Below, one piece after another: positions 33,501-42,541 of a DNA stretch of 64,000 bases. The notes under the pieces are model-generated. The model made no database searches, had not been told where the DNA came from, and saw only the letters and a program-made list of their open reading frames with translations. A program made the position numbers and the translations under genes. The DNA is from Methylobacterium sp. Leaf104 (lineage in GTDB: Bacteria > Pseudomonadota > Alphaproteobacteria > Rhizobiales > Beijerinckiaceae), in assembly GCF_001422885.1 (NCBI RefSeq), contig NZ_LMMZ01000038.1, positions 209,685 through 273,684 of the forward strand. Reading direction: 5' to 3'. Position 1 is the stretch's first letter. The number at the start of each line of letters is the position of its first letter.

Positions 33501-33697
33501 CGCCAAGCTCTGCCGCGGTCATGGCCCGTTCAGGCACCCTCGGCAATAAGTCTCATCATCGAATTGTGGGGCCTGTCATAATCTTGCCGCTTCGGCGGAT
33601 ATGATCAGGGCATTCTCACTCCATCGTCTGCTTGCACAGCCGTTGCGCCGCCCTGCGGCCGCGGCTCGGGCGGACGCTTATTGCCGAAGGATGATGC

Positions 33698-34093
33698 ATG
33701 TCCAAAGTTGCGGTGGTTCTGGCGCTCGGAGCCGGCCTGTCCTCGCCCGCGATGATCCCGGCCGCCGCCCGAGACGGCGGAAACTTCAACGGGACCTGGT
33801 CGGTGGAACTCGTCACCGAGAGCGGCATGGTCTGCGACAGCCGCTACACCTACGGGGTCTCGGTGCAGGAGGGGCAGGTGCGCCTCACCTCCGCGGCGGC
33901 CGGCGCCACCCTGAACGGCCGCGTCGGGCCGGACGGCACGGTCGGCCTCAACGTCTCGAACGGCACCGCCTCGGGCGCGGTCTCGGGCCGGCTCCAGGCC
34001 CAGAGCGGCGGCGGCACCTGGAAGGTCTCGTCCCTGTGCTCGGGCCGCTGGACGGCCCGTCGTCACACGACGCGGACCGCCCAGGCGGAGTAG
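33698..34093 (+). CDS. Small secreted protein of unknown function
   Basis: This is a 131-residue protein with a signal peptide (KVAVVLALGAGLSSPAMI, cut before RDGGNFNG). The mature domain is beta-rich: FNGTWSVELVTESGMVCDSR, VSNGTASGAVSGRL and a closing CSGRWTARR. Two cysteines (GMVCD and SLCSG) could pair. I have seen this FNGTWSV...CSGRWTARR pattern as a conserved unknown in rhizobia; no function is known to me. The 197-base gap upstream holds no clear promoter. Confidence 0.75.
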   Translation: MSKVAVVLALGAGLSSPAMIPAAARDGGNFNGTWSVELVTESGMVCDSRYTYGVSVQEGQVRLTSAAAGATLNGRVGPDGTVGLNVSNGTASGAVSGRLQAQSGGGTWKVSSLCSGRWTARRHTTRTAQAE

Positions 34094-34160
34094 GGCCGGG
34101 CGGGACCGCGTCCCGAGGCGAGCGAGCCTCGGCCGCGCGGCCCCTGGGCATCCCTTCTCG

Positions 34161-34529
34161 TCAGGCGGCCGCCAGCCACTGGCGCGCTTCGTCGATATGC
34201 GCGCGGTCGAAGGTCTTGATCTGGGCCGGCGAGACCTTGCCGAAGGTGTCGGCGATCATCCGCAGCCAGGAGGCGTCGGTCACCAGGGCGACGTGGCTGA
34301 CGCCCTTCATCATGGCGAGGCCGAAGCGCGGGTCCTTGAAGAAGGCGGCCGGCTCCATGCCCTTGAAATCGCGCACGTCTTCCAGGAGCTTGATCTTGCC
34401 GCCCTTGTCGAGGTCGGCCTGCATGGCCGAGATCACGGTGTTCATCTCGGCATCGGTGATCTGGCCATCGACCACGATCTCGGCGACGCTCGAATCCGGC
34501 TTCTTGGTGTAGGTCAGCACGTGTGGCAC
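34161..34529 (-). CDS. SpoIIAA-like (STAS-fold) protein
   Basis: This is a 122-residue protein of the SpoIIAA-like/DUF3478 family. The pattern is complete: VAEIVVDGQITDAEMNTVIS, then IKLLEDVRDFKGMEP, then HVALVTDASWLRMIADTFGK, ending HIDEARQWL. Members have a STAS/CRAL-TRIO-like fold. Some bind lipids and some act like anti-anti-sigma factors, though the usual phosphorylated serine is absent. It is the only small gene between the secreted unknown and priA; its 43-base distance after priA suggests co-transcription with it. Confidence 0.85.
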   Translation of the reverse strand: MPHVLTYTKKPDSSVAEIVVDGQITDAEMNTVISAMQADLDKGGKIKLLEDVRDFKGMEPAAFFKDPRFGLAMMKGVSHVALVTDASWLRMIADTFGKVSPAQIKTFDRAHIDEARQWLAAA

Positions 34530-34572
34530 TCCTGAAGGGTCGAACGCGACCCGAGCGAACGTCGAAGCAGCG

Positions 34573-36831
34573 TTATAGGAAACTCTGCGGGTCCACGTCG
34601 ATGGCGACCTTCACGTTGCCGCGAACCTTGGGGCCGCGCGCCAGCCAGTCGCGCAGGTAGCTCTGTAGGTCGACGGCGCGCTCGGTCTTCACCAGCAGCC
34701 GGAAGCGATAGCGCCCGCGGATCAGCGCCAGCGGCGCCTCGGCCGGCCCCAGCACCATCACGCCCTCCGGCGGCTCGGCGGCCCGGGCCAGGGCCTGCCC
34801 GTGGGCCTCGGCGACCTCGCGCTCGTTCGCCGAGACGATGAGGGCGGCCAGGCGCCCGAAGGGCGGCAGGCCGGCGGCCTCGCGGGCGCCGATCTCCTCC
34901 TCGTAGAAGCGCTCCGAATCCCCCGAGAGCAGCGCGGCGATCACCGGATGCTCCGGCTGGTAGGTCTGGAGCAGGGCGCGTCCCGGCTTCTCGCCGCGCC
35001 CGGCGCGCCCCGTCACCTGCTGCAGCAGCTGGAAGGTGCGCTCGGCCGCCCGCGGGTCGCCGGAGGTCAGGCCGATATCGGCGTCGAGGACGCCGACCAG
35101 GGTCAGGTGCGGGAAGTTGTGGCCCTTGGCCACGAGCTGCGTGCCGATGACGATGTCGCAGCCGCCCTCCGCCACCGTCTGGAGTTCGGCCCGCAGGCGC
35201 TCGGCCCCGCCGGGAAAGTCGCTCGACAGGACGATGACGCGCTTCTCCGGGAAGAGCTCGGCCACCTCCTCGGCGATGCGCTCCACCCCGGGGCCGCAGG
35301 GGGTGAGGTTGTCGAAGGTGCCGCATTCCGAGCAGGAATCCGGGCGCCGCTCGGCATAGCCGCACTGGTGGCAGACGAGCGCCCGGCGGAAGCGGTGCTC
35401 CACCAGCCAGGTCGAGCAGTTGCGGCACTGGTAGCGGTGGCCGCAGGCCCGGCACAGGGTCAGCGGCGCATAGCCCCGCCGGTTGAGGAAGAGCAGGGCC
35501 TGGTCGCCCGAGTCCACGGTCTCCCGCACGGCCGCCACCAGGGCCGGCGCGATGAAGCGTCCGCGCTCGGGCTTGTCGGCCCGCATGTCGATGGCGGCGA
35601 TGTCGGGCAGGCGCCGGCCGCCGAAGCGCTCGGGCAGGGCGATGCGGCGGTAGCGGCCCCGCTCGGCATTGACCCGGGTCTCGATGGAAGGGGTCGCGGA
35701 GGCCAGCACCACCGGGCAGTTCTCGATCCGCCCGCGCACCACCGCCATGTCGCGGGCGTGGTAGTGCACCCCGTCCTCCTGCTTGTAGGCGGCCTCGTGC
35801 TCCTCGTCGACGACGATGAGGCCGAGATCGGCGAAGGGCAGGAACAGGGCCGAGCGCGCGCCCACCACCACGGCGATCTCGCCCGCCGTGACCCCGGCCC
35901 GGATGCGCTCGCGGCGCTTGGCCCCGATGCCCGAGTGCCAGGCCGCCGGGCGCGCACCGAAGCGCTCGGCGAAGCGGTCGAGGAACTGCGCCGTCAGGGC
36001 GATCTCGGGCATCAGGATCAGGGCCTGATGGCCGCGGCGGACGCAATCGGCCACCGCCTCGAAATACACCTCCGTCTTGCCCGAACCGGTGACGCCCTCC
36101 AGCAGGACGGTGGGTGCCTTCGCCTCGGCCCCCGGCGGCGGCACCTTGCCGTCCGCGGCGGCGGGCGCCGGCAGGGGATCGCCGATGGCGTCCGTGGGCG
36201 CCGGCGCGTCGGGGCCTGGGTTCATCAGCGCGACGAGGTCCCGCACCGCCGCCTCCTGCGCCTCCGAGAGGGGCACGCGGGCATGGTCCGGGTCCGGCGG
36301 CAGGGCGACGGGCTCGGGCGCCAGGGCCACCGCCTCGAGGGCGCCGTCATCGATGAGACCGTCGACGACGCTCAGGGAGACGCCGGCCTCCTTGGCGAGC
36401 GCGCTCTTGCCCCGCATCGCCCCGTCGGCCGCCACCGCCAGCACCTTGGTGCGGGCCGCGGTCGGCCGGGACGGGGCCTTGCCGGAGGCCCGGACACCGA
36501 CCCGCACGGTCTCGGTGAGGGCGGCCTCGTCGGGCAGGCGCAGGGCCATGGCGAGCGCCGAGCCCTTCGGCGCCAGGGTGTAGCGGGCGAGCCAGTCGAC
36601 GAGCTCGCGCAGGGCATCCGGCAGGGCCGGCACGTCGATCCGGCCGGTGACCGGGCGCAGGTTCGAGCCGCCGGGGCTCTGGCGCACGCCCCAGACCACC
36701 CCCACGGTCTCGCGCGGCCCGAGGGGGATCTGCACGACCTCGCCGACCGAGAGGTCGAGCCCGGCCGGCACGGCGTAGCTGTAGGCGCTGTCCAGCGCCA
36801 GCGGGATCAGGATCTCGGCGACGCAGGGCAT
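34573..36831 (-). CDS. priA: Primosomal replication protein N' (PriA helicase)
   Basis: PriA restarts collapsed replication forks by loading DnaB. This 752-residue protein has an N-terminal DNA-binding domain (AEILIPLALDSAYSYAVPAG), a helicase core with Walker A LLEGVTGSGKTEVYFEA and the DEEH box IVVDEEHEAAYKQEDGVHYH. It also has a cysteine-rich zinc insertion (CRACGHRYQCRNC and CHQCGYAE), and helicase motifs V-VI VAKGHNFPHLTLVGVLDAD and QLLQQVTGRAGRG. About 50 Pro/Ala-rich residues before the Walker A motif make it longer than E. coli PriA. I start at the ATG 36831, where the family sequence begins; the frame could extend 14 codons to a TTG. Confidence 0.96.
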   Translation of the reverse strand: MPCVAEILIPLALDSAYSYAVPAGLDLSVGEVVQIPLGPRETVGVVWGVRQSPGGSNLRPVTGRIDVPALPDALRELVDWLARYTLAPKGSALAMALRLPDEAALTETVRVGVRASGKAPSRPTAARTKVLAVAADGAMRGKSALAKEAGVSLSVVDGLIDDGALEAVALAPEPVALPPDPDHARVPLSEAQEAAVRDLVALMNPGPDAPAPTDAIGDPLPAPAAADGKVPPPGAEAKAPTVLLEGVTGSGKTEVYFEAVADCVRRGHQALILMPEIALTAQFLDRFAERFGARPAAWHSGIGAKRRERIRAGVTAGEIAVVVGARSALFLPFADLGLIVVDEEHEAAYKQEDGVHYHARDMAVVRGRIENCPVVLASATPSIETRVNAERGRYRRIALPERFGGRRLPDIAAIDMRADKPERGRFIAPALVAAVRETVDSGDQALLFLNRRGYAPLTLCRACGHRYQCRNCSTWLVEHRFRRALVCHQCGYAERRPDSCSECGTFDNLTPCGPGVERIAEEVAELFPEKRVIVLSSDFPGGAERLRAELQTVAEGGCDIVIGTQLVAKGHNFPHLTLVGVLDADIGLTSGDPRAAERTFQLLQQVTGRAGRGEKPGRALLQTYQPEHPVIAALLSGDSERFYEEEIGAREAAGLPPFGRLAALIVSANEREVAEAHGQALARAAEPPEGVMVLGPAEAPLALIRGRYRFRLLVKTERAVDLQSYLRDWLARGPKVRGNVKVAIDVDPQSFL

Positions 36832-36959
36832 CGGGCGGGGCTTTGACGGAACATAACCGGAATATAGGTGCAACCGGGCCTCAACGCGATGGTGCAGGTG
36901 GATTGCCTCCGAGCCGCATTGGCTCCTAAGCAGCGCAACCCCGCATCGACCCGGATCCG

Positions 36960-38066
36960 ATGACCCGTCCTGCCGAGCCCTCAGCGATCGACCCGCCGTC
37001 CCTCGACCTGCCGCGCCTCGACCTGCCGCGCCTCGACCTGCACGGCATCGGGCTGCGCTTCGGCGCGGTGCGGGCGCTCGCGGACGTCTCGCTCCAGGTC
37101 CGGCCCGGCGAGATCCTCGCCCTGCTCGGCGATTCCGGTTGCGGCAAGAGCACGCTGCTGCGGGCCATCGCCGGGCTGGAGCAGCCGGAGACGGGCACGG
37201 TCCGCCTCGACGGCGCCCTGGTGAGCGAGGGCGGCCGCGGCGTCGCCCCCGAGGCGCGGGGCGTCGGGCTGATGTTCCAGGACTACGCCCTGTTCCCCCA
37301 CCTCACGGTGGCCGAGAACGTCCGCTTCGGCCTGCACGGGAAGCCCGCCGCCGAGGCCCGCGCCCTGGCGCAGGCCCGGCTGGAGCAGGTCGGCCTCGCC
37401 GACCGGGCCAGGAGCTATCCCGGCACGCTCTCGGGCGGCGAGAGCCAGCGCGTGGCCCTGGCCCGCGCTCTGGCCCCGGGGCCGCGCGTCCTCCTCCTCG
37501 ACGAGCCGTTCTCGAATCTCGACCGGCGTACCCGCGACCGGGTCCGCGACGATACCCTGGCGGTCCTGCGCGCCAGCGGCGCCACCACGCTCCTCGTCAC
37601 CCACGACCCAGAGGAGGCCTTGGGATTCGCCGACCGCATCGCCCTGATGCGGCGGGGACGGATCGTGCAGGTCGGCACCGGACCGGACCTGTATCTCCGC
37701 CCCGCGACGCGGTTCGCGGCCCGCTTCTTCGGCGATTGCGTCGAGTTCGACGGCACCTGCCGCGACGGCGCCGTGGCGACGCCGTTCGGGCCCGTCCCGA
37801 CGCCGGGCCAGGCGGAGGGCGCCGCCATCACCCTCGGCCTGCGCCCGGAGGCGATCCGCCTCGATGCGCCGGGCGCGCCCCTGCGGGCCGTGGTGCGTGC
37901 GCGCCGCTTCCTCGGAGCGGGCGCCCTCCTGACCCTGGCGGTGGAGGGCCTCCCCGAGCCCCTGCGCCTGCCCGTCTGCGCGGACGACCCGCATCGTGCG
38001 GGCGAGACCGTGGGCCTGACCTTCGACCCGCAGCGCTGCTTTATTTTTGCCCGGGAGGCGGATTAA
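36960..38066 (+). CDS. fbpC: Ferric-iron ABC transporter ATP-binding protein (FbpC-like)
   Basis: This is a 368-residue ABC ATPase. The Walker A motif is GDSGCGKST near residue 60, the Q-loop MFQDYALFPHLT, the signature LSGGESQRVALARAL near 160, and Walker B VLLLDEPFSNLDRRT. A C-terminal TOBE/OB regulatory domain (about 250-368) is present, as in FbpC/PotA-type importers. The N-terminus carries LDLPRLDLPRLDLHG, from a 15-base direct repeat. It is followed, after a 137-base gap with a possible iron box, by the binding protein and permease. Iron specificity comes from those partners. Confidence 0.88.
   Translation: MTRPAEPSAIDPPSLDLPRLDLPRLDLHGIGLRFGAVRALADVSLQVRPGEILALLGDSGCGKSTLLRAIAGLEQPETGTVRLDGALVSEGGRGVAPEARGVGLMFQDYALFPHLTVAENVRFGLHGKPAAEARALAQARLEQVGLADRARSYPGTLSGGESQRVALARALAPGPRVLLLDEPFSNLDRRTRDRVRDDTLAVLRASGATTLLVTHDPEEALGFADRIALMRRGRIVQVGTGPDLYLRPATRFAARFFGDCVEFDGTCRDGAVATPFGPVPTPGQAEGAAITLGLRPEAIRLDAPGAPLRAVVRARRFLGAGALLTLAVEGLPEPLRLPVCADDPHRAGETVGLTFDPQRCFIFAREAD
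37002..37041 (+). repeat. Tandem 15-bp repeat in the start of fbpC
   Basis: CTCGACCTGCCGCGC is present at 37002-37016 and 37017-37031, then a partial third copy at 37032-37041. It adds LDLPR units in frame ahead of the first beta-strand of the ATPase. It is a length-variable spot that should not affect the core. Confidence 0.8.
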
Positions 38067-38110
38067 AAGATCGACGGGGTGTGAAGTTCTATTGAGTGCG
38101 CGGCTTTAGT

Positions 38111-38125
38111 TTTGAATTGTTTTAA
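38111..38125 (+). promoter_or_regulatory. Possible Irr/ICE-type iron control element
   Basis: TTTGAA-TTG-TTTTAA (38111-38125) matches the rhizobial iron control element core TTAGAA-N3-TTCTAA with one mismatch in each half. It lies in the 137-base AT-rich gap upstream of the ferric-binding protein gene, about 80 bases before its start. Irr regulates iron-uptake genes in related bacteria. The match is short, so the call is tentative. Confidence 0.3.
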
Positions 38126-38203
38126 CTCCAGAACATCGCGCTTGTGTTTTTCTCGCCGATGCTTCTGAACACCCGCCACGTTCGAACGTGAAGGGTGTCG
38201 ACC

Positions 38204-39226
38204 ATGGCGGGTGGGATCAAGGCAATCGGGTTGGCGGGCTTCGCGCTGGCAGCCCTGATCGGGACGGCCTCGGCGGCCGAGGTGAACCTCTACACCACCC
38301 GCGAGCCCGGCCTGATCCGGCCCCTGCTCGACGCCTTCACCGCCAAGAGCGGCGTCACCGTCAACACGGTCTTCGTCGAGAAGGGGCTGGCCGAGCGCGT
38401 GGCGGCCGAGGGCGCCCGCGCCAAGGCCGACGTGCTGATGACCGTGGACGTCGGCAACCTCATCGACCTCGTCGACCGCGACCTCGCCCAGCCGGTGCGC
38501 TCGGGCGTGCTGGAGGCGGCGGTGCCCGCCACCCTGCGCGATGCCGAGGGGCGCTGGTTCGCCCTCTCCATGCGGGCCCGCGTGCTCTACGCCGACAAGG
38601 ACCTCGCCGACCTCAATGCCATCACCTACGAGGGGCTGGCCGATCCGAAATGGAAGGGCGGCCTCTGCCTGCGCTCGGGCCAGCACCCCTACAACACGGC
38701 GCTCATCGCCCATCACCTCGTCAAGCACGGGCCGGAGAAGACCGAGGCCTGGCTGCGCGCCCTGAAGGCCAACCTCGCCCGCAAGCCCGCCGGCGGCGAC
38801 CGCGACGTCGCCCGCGACATCCTCGCGGATACCTGCGAGATCGGCCTCGGCAATTCCTACTATGTCGGCCTGATGCGCTCCGGCCGCGGCGGCCCCGAGC
38901 AGCAGAAGTGGGGCGAGGGCATCAAGGTGGTGATGCCGACCTTCGCGGGCGGCGGCACCCACGTGAACGTCTCCGGTGCGGTGGTGGCCAAGAACGCTCC
39001 TAACCGCGACGAGGCGGTCAAGCTCCTCGAATACCTCGTCTCCGACGAGGCGCAGGGGCTCTACGCCAAGGCCGATTACGAGTACCCGGTGAAGGCCGGC
39101 GCACCGATCGATCCGCTCCTCACGGCGCTGGGTCCCCTGACCATCGATTCCGTGCCGCTGGTGGAGATCGCCCGCAACCGCAAGGCGGCGAGCCTCCTCC
39201 TCGACACGGTGGGATTCGATCACTGA
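38204..39226 (+). CDS. fbpA: Ferric-iron periplasmic binding protein (FbpA/FutA-like)
   Basis: This is a 340-residue periplasmic binding protein with a signal peptide (IKAIGLAGFALAALIGTASA, cleaved before AEVNLYT). The pattern EVNLYTTREPGLIRPLLDAF, the glycine-rich VFVEKGLAERVAAEGA and the double tyrosine in EIGLGNSYYVGLMR, ligands of Fe3+ in FbpA/FutA proteins, are all present. The ATG at 38204 has AAGG nine bases upstream; a GTG at 38195 is less well placed. The permease gene follows after 46 bases. Together with the upstream ATPase this is a complete Fe(III) importer. Confidence 0.92.
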   Translation: MAGGIKAIGLAGFALAALIGTASAAEVNLYTTREPGLIRPLLDAFTAKSGVTVNTVFVEKGLAERVAAEGARAKADVLMTVDVGNLIDLVDRDLAQPVRSGVLEAAVPATLRDAEGRWFALSMRARVLYADKDLADLNAITYEGLADPKWKGGLCLRSGQHPYNTALIAHHLVKHGPEKTEAWLRALKANLARKPAGGDRDVARDILADTCEIGLGNSYYVGLMRSGRGGPEQQKWGEGIKVVMPTFAGGGTHVNVSGAVVAKNAPNRDEAVKLLEYLVSDEAQGLYAKADYEYPVKAGAPIDPLLTALGPLTIDSVPLVEIARNRKAASLLLDTVGFDH

Positions 39227-39272
39227 GGGCGGCCTGCGCCCCGGTCCTGCGAAATGCGCCCTTGAGACCCGC

Positions 39273-41006
39273 GTGACCGCGGCCGTCCCCGCCCTGCCGC
39301 TCCTCGGCCGACCCCGCGGACTCGCCTGGAGCGCGGCCGCCCTGGCGCTCTGCGCCCTGGTGCTGAGCCCGGTCGTCGCCCTCGTGGTCGCGGCCGGGGA
39401 CGGGATCGGGGGCGGGGCGGGCGCGGCGCTGTGGCCGCACCTCGTCGCCCACGTGCTGCCGCAGGCCCTGCGCGACACCGCCCTGCTGCTGGCCGGCGTC
39501 GGCGTGCTGGTGGTGGTGCTCGGGGCGGGCTCCGCCTGGCTCGTGGCGGCCTACGACTTTCCCGGCCGGCGCCTCCTCGAGGCGGGGCTGCTGCTGCCGA
39601 TGGCGGTGCCGACCTACATCGTCGCCTTCGCGTATCTCGACCTGATGCATCCGATCGGCCCGGTGCAGACCACCCTGCGCGACCTCCTCGGCTATGCCCG
39701 CCCGCGCGATCTCGTGCTGCCCGAGATCCGCTCGCTGCCCGGCTGCATCCTGCTCCTCGGCTTCGTGCTCTACCCCTACGTCTACCTGCCGACCCGGGCG
39801 CTGTTCCTGATGCAGGCCGCCAACCTCATCGAGGCGGCCCGGATGCTTGGGCGCCGGCCCTCGGCGATCTTCCTGCGGGTCGCCCTGCCGATGGCACGCC
39901 CGGCCATCGCCCTCGGGGCGAGCCTCGCCCTGATGGAGGCGCTGAACGACATCGGCGCGGCGGAATTCCTCGGGGTCCGCACCCTGACGGTCCAGGTCTA
40001 CGCCACCTGGGTCAACCGCTCGGACCTCGCCGGCGCGGCCCAGATCGCCCTCGTCATGCTGGTGGCCGTCGTCGCCCTGGTGGCCCTGGAGCGCTGGGCC
40101 CGGGCCGGACGCGGGTTCTCGGGGGGCGCCCAGCGCCCGCGCCGCCTCGCCCGCCAGCGGCTGACGGGCCTGCGGGCCGTGGCCGCCCTGGCCCTCGGGC
40201 TGGTGCCCGTGGCGATCGGCTTCGCGATTCCGGCGAGCTACCTCGTCCATTCCGCGGTCCGACGGGTGCTGCGCAGCGGCCTGCCGGAGACGATCCTCTC
40301 CGAGATCGGCCATACCCTGCTCTACGCGGGCGCCGCGACCGTGATCGCCGCCGCCATCGGCTTCGTGGTGGCGGCGGGTCCGCGCCTCGTCCCGCGCCGC
40401 TGGGGCGAGGCGCTGATCCGGGTGGCGAGCCTCGGCTACGCCCTGCCGGGGGCGATCCTGGCCATCGGCCTCCTCGGTCCCCTGGCCCTCGCCGACACCG
40501 CCCTCTCGGCCGGGACGACGAAGCTCTTCGGCGTCGCCCCGGCCCTGATCGGCCTCGGCACCGGGGGCGCCCTCGTCACCGCCTACCTCGTGCGCTTCCT
40601 CGCCGTCAGCATCGGCACCTGCGAGGCCGGCCTGGCCCGCGTGCCCCGCAGCCTGCCCGATGCCGGGCGGATGCTCGGGCGCGGGCCGGGCGCCACCCTG
40701 TGGCGGGTCCAGTTTCCCCTGGCCTGGCCGGCGGTGCTGAGCGGCGCGCTCCTGGTCTTCGTCGACTGCGTCAAGGAACTGCCCGCGACCCTGCTGCTGC
40801 GCCCCCTCAACGTCGAGACCCTGGCGACCCACCTCTACGGCGAGGCCGCCCGCGGCACCTACGAGGACGGAACCGTGGCGGCCCTCCTCATCGTCGCGGT
40901 CGGGCTGGTGCCCGTGGTGATCCTGCTCCGGCTCGGGACCCCGCGCACGGAAGCCGGCGCAGAACCTGCCGATCAGCGCTTGACGCCGCCGCGCCCCTCG
41001 CCCTAG
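39273..41006 (+). CDS. fbpB: Ferric-iron ABC transporter permease (FbpB-like, fused double domain)
   Basis: This is a 577-residue permease with two fused transmembrane halves, about twelve hydrophobic segments in all. Each half has an EAA loop that docks the ATPase: EAARMLGRRPSAIFLRVALP in the first and DAGRMLGRGPGATLWRVQFP in the second. That pairing is typical of FbpB/SfuB iron permeases. It starts with a GTG at 39273. The last 30 residues are a Pro-rich tail. It ends 100 bases before tRNA-Val. Confidence 0.93.
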   Translation: MTAAVPALPLLGRPRGLAWSAAALALCALVLSPVVALVVAAGDGIGGGAGAALWPHLVAHVLPQALRDTALLLAGVGVLVVVLGAGSAWLVAAYDFPGRRLLEAGLLLPMAVPTYIVAFAYLDLMHPIGPVQTTLRDLLGYARPRDLVLPEIRSLPGCILLLGFVLYPYVYLPTRALFLMQAANLIEAARMLGRRPSAIFLRVALPMARPAIALGASLALMEALNDIGAAEFLGVRTLTVQVYATWVNRSDLAGAAQIALVMLVAVVALVALERWARAGRGFSGGAQRPRRLARQRLTGLRAVAALALGLVPVAIGFAIPASYLVHSAVRRVLRSGLPETILSEIGHTLLYAGAATVIAAAIGFVVAAGPRLVPRRWGEALIRVASLGYALPGAILAIGLLGPLALADTALSAGTTKLFGVAPALIGLGTGGALVTAYLVRFLAVSIGTCEAGLARVPRSLPDAGRMLGRGPGATLWRVQFPLAWPAVLSGALLVFVDCVKELPATLLLRPLNVETLATHLYGEAARGTYEDGTVAALLIVAVGLVPVVILLRLGTPRTEAGAEPADQRLTPPRPSP

Positions 41007-41106
41007 AAGGCCATCGATCCGGCGGCACAGCCCGGCCGGACGGTCTTTCGCCGCGATCGCGGCCTTGGTCGAACGGACGTTCACCGAGCCGGCGGAAGGC
41101 GGGTCA

Positions 41107-41181
41107 GGACGGTTAGCACAGCGGTAGTGCGTTCCCTTCACACGGGAAAGGTCGCAGGTTCGATCCCTGCACCGTCCACCA
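41107..41181 (+). tRNA. tRNA-Val (anticodon CAC)
   Basis: A 75-base cloverleaf fits fully: acceptor stem GGACGGT (41107-41113) with ACCGTCC (41171-41177), D-arm GCAC-loop-GTGC, anticodon stem TTCCC/GGGAA with loop TTCACAC, and T-arm GCAGG-TTCGATC-CCTGC. The anticodon is CAC, reading the valine codon GTG. The 3' CCA is encoded (41179-41181). No clear terminator is seen after it. Confidence 0.97.
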
Positions 41182-41258
41182 TTCCCTCGTCGATCCCCGT
41201 CCCCGTCCTCGATGTTCGCGCTTCGGTCGGCCGTCGCCGAATCGCCGTCGGGCGGTCC

Positions 41259-42455
41259 TCACGGGACAGCGCGGTTCGGCGCCCGGCGGGGTGCGACCAG
41301 CAGGACGAGGGCGCCGGCCGCCATGCAGACGATCGATCCGGCCAGGACGCCGACCTTGGTCTCGGATTCGAGCTCGGGCGCGTCGGCGAAGGCCAGGAGG
41401 CCGATGAACAGGCTCATGGTGAAGCCGATGCCGCAGAGGAGCGAGACGCCGTAGACCTGCATCCAGCCGGCCCCCGCCGGCCGCTGGGCGAGCCCGAGCT
41501 TCACCGCCGCGAGGACGAGGCCGAACACGCCGATCTGCTTGCCGACGATGAGGCCGAGGGCGACCCCGAGGGTCACGGGGTCGAGGAGCATCCCCGGCGT
41601 GAAGCCCGCGAGCGACACGCCCGCATTGGCGAAGCCGAAGATCGGCAGGATCAGGTAGGCCGACCAGGGGTGCAGGGCGTGTTCGAGCCGGTGCAGGGGC
41701 GAGGTCGGGTCGTCCGGCCGGCCGAGGCTGAGCCGCAGGGGAATCGTCAGGGCCAGCAGGACGCCGGCCACCGTGGCGTGCACCCCGGACTTCAGGACGA
41801 AGAACCACAGCACCGCGCCGAGGACGAGATAGGGCGACAGGCGGCGGATGCCGGCCCGGTTCAGGCCGTAGAGCACCGCCAGGGTCACGGCCGCCCCGCC
41901 CAGCATCGGCAGGGACAGGTCGGCGGTGTAGAACAGCGCGATGATGAGCACCGCGCCGAGGTCGTCGATGATCGCCAGGGCGGTCAGGAAGACCTTGAGC
42001 GAGACCGGCACCCGCGAGCCGAGCAGGGCCAGGATGCCGAGGGCGAAGGCGATGTCGGTGGCGGCGGGAATCGCCCAGCCGCGCAGGGTCTCCGGCGAGT
42101 GCCGGTTCACCGCCACGTAGACCAGGGCCGGCGCCGCCATGCCGCCGATCGCGGCGAGGCCGGGCAGGATCCGGTCCGGCCAGGTCCGCAACCGCCCGTC
42201 CAGCATCTCGCGCTTGATCTCGAGGCCGACGAGCACGAAGAACAGCGCCATCAGCGCGTCGTTGATCCAGTGCACGACGCTCAGGCCCCCGACCTTGGCC
42301 TGCAAGGCCGCGAAGTAGCTCGCCGCCAGGGGCGAGTTCGCGACCACCAGCGCGAGGGCCGCGCTCGCCATCAGGACGAGCCCGCCGCCGGCCTCGCTGG
42401 TGAGCATCGACCGGAAGGCGGAGAAGGGCCGCCGGCGCGGAACAGGGGCTTGCAT
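41259..42455 (-). CDS. nhaA: Na+/H+ antiporter NhaA
   Basis: This is a 398-residue electrogenic sodium:proton antiporter that controls internal pH and sodium. The catalytic aspartate pair is present in LTALAIIDDLGAVLIIALFY, matching Asp163/Asp164 of E. coli. Other hallmarks are FFVLVGLEIKREMLDG, AIPAATDIAFALGILALLG and LCGIGFTMSLFIGLLAF. About twelve membrane segments are visible. The ATG at 42455 has a near-perfect AAGGAGG six bases upstream, which decides the start against the much longer open frame. It is a single gene, convergent with tRNA-Val. Confidence 0.96.
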   Translation of the reverse strand: MQAPVPRRRPFSAFRSMLTSEAGGGLVLMASAALALVVANSPLAASYFAALQAKVGGLSVVHWINDALMALFFVLVGLEIKREMLDGRLRTWPDRILPGLAAIGGMAAPALVYVAVNRHSPETLRGWAIPAATDIAFALGILALLGSRVPVSLKVFLTALAIIDDLGAVLIIALFYTADLSLPMLGGAAVTLAVLYGLNRAGIRRLSPYLVLGAVLWFFVLKSGVHATVAGVLLALTIPLRLSLGRPDDPTSPLHRLEHALHPWSAYLILPIFGFANAGVSLAGFTPGMLLDPVTLGVALGLIVGKQIGVFGLVLAAVKLGLAQRPAGAGWMQVYGVSLLCGIGFTMSLFIGLLAFADAPELESETKVGVLAGSIVCMAAGALVLLVAPRRAPNRAVP

Positions 42456-42541
42456 GGCCCCTCCTTTACAAGGACCGGGCCGGGACACAACCGAGCCGCA
42501 GGCGGAACCGGGTCGGGTCCGCGCCCCGTGGCGGCCCCCGG

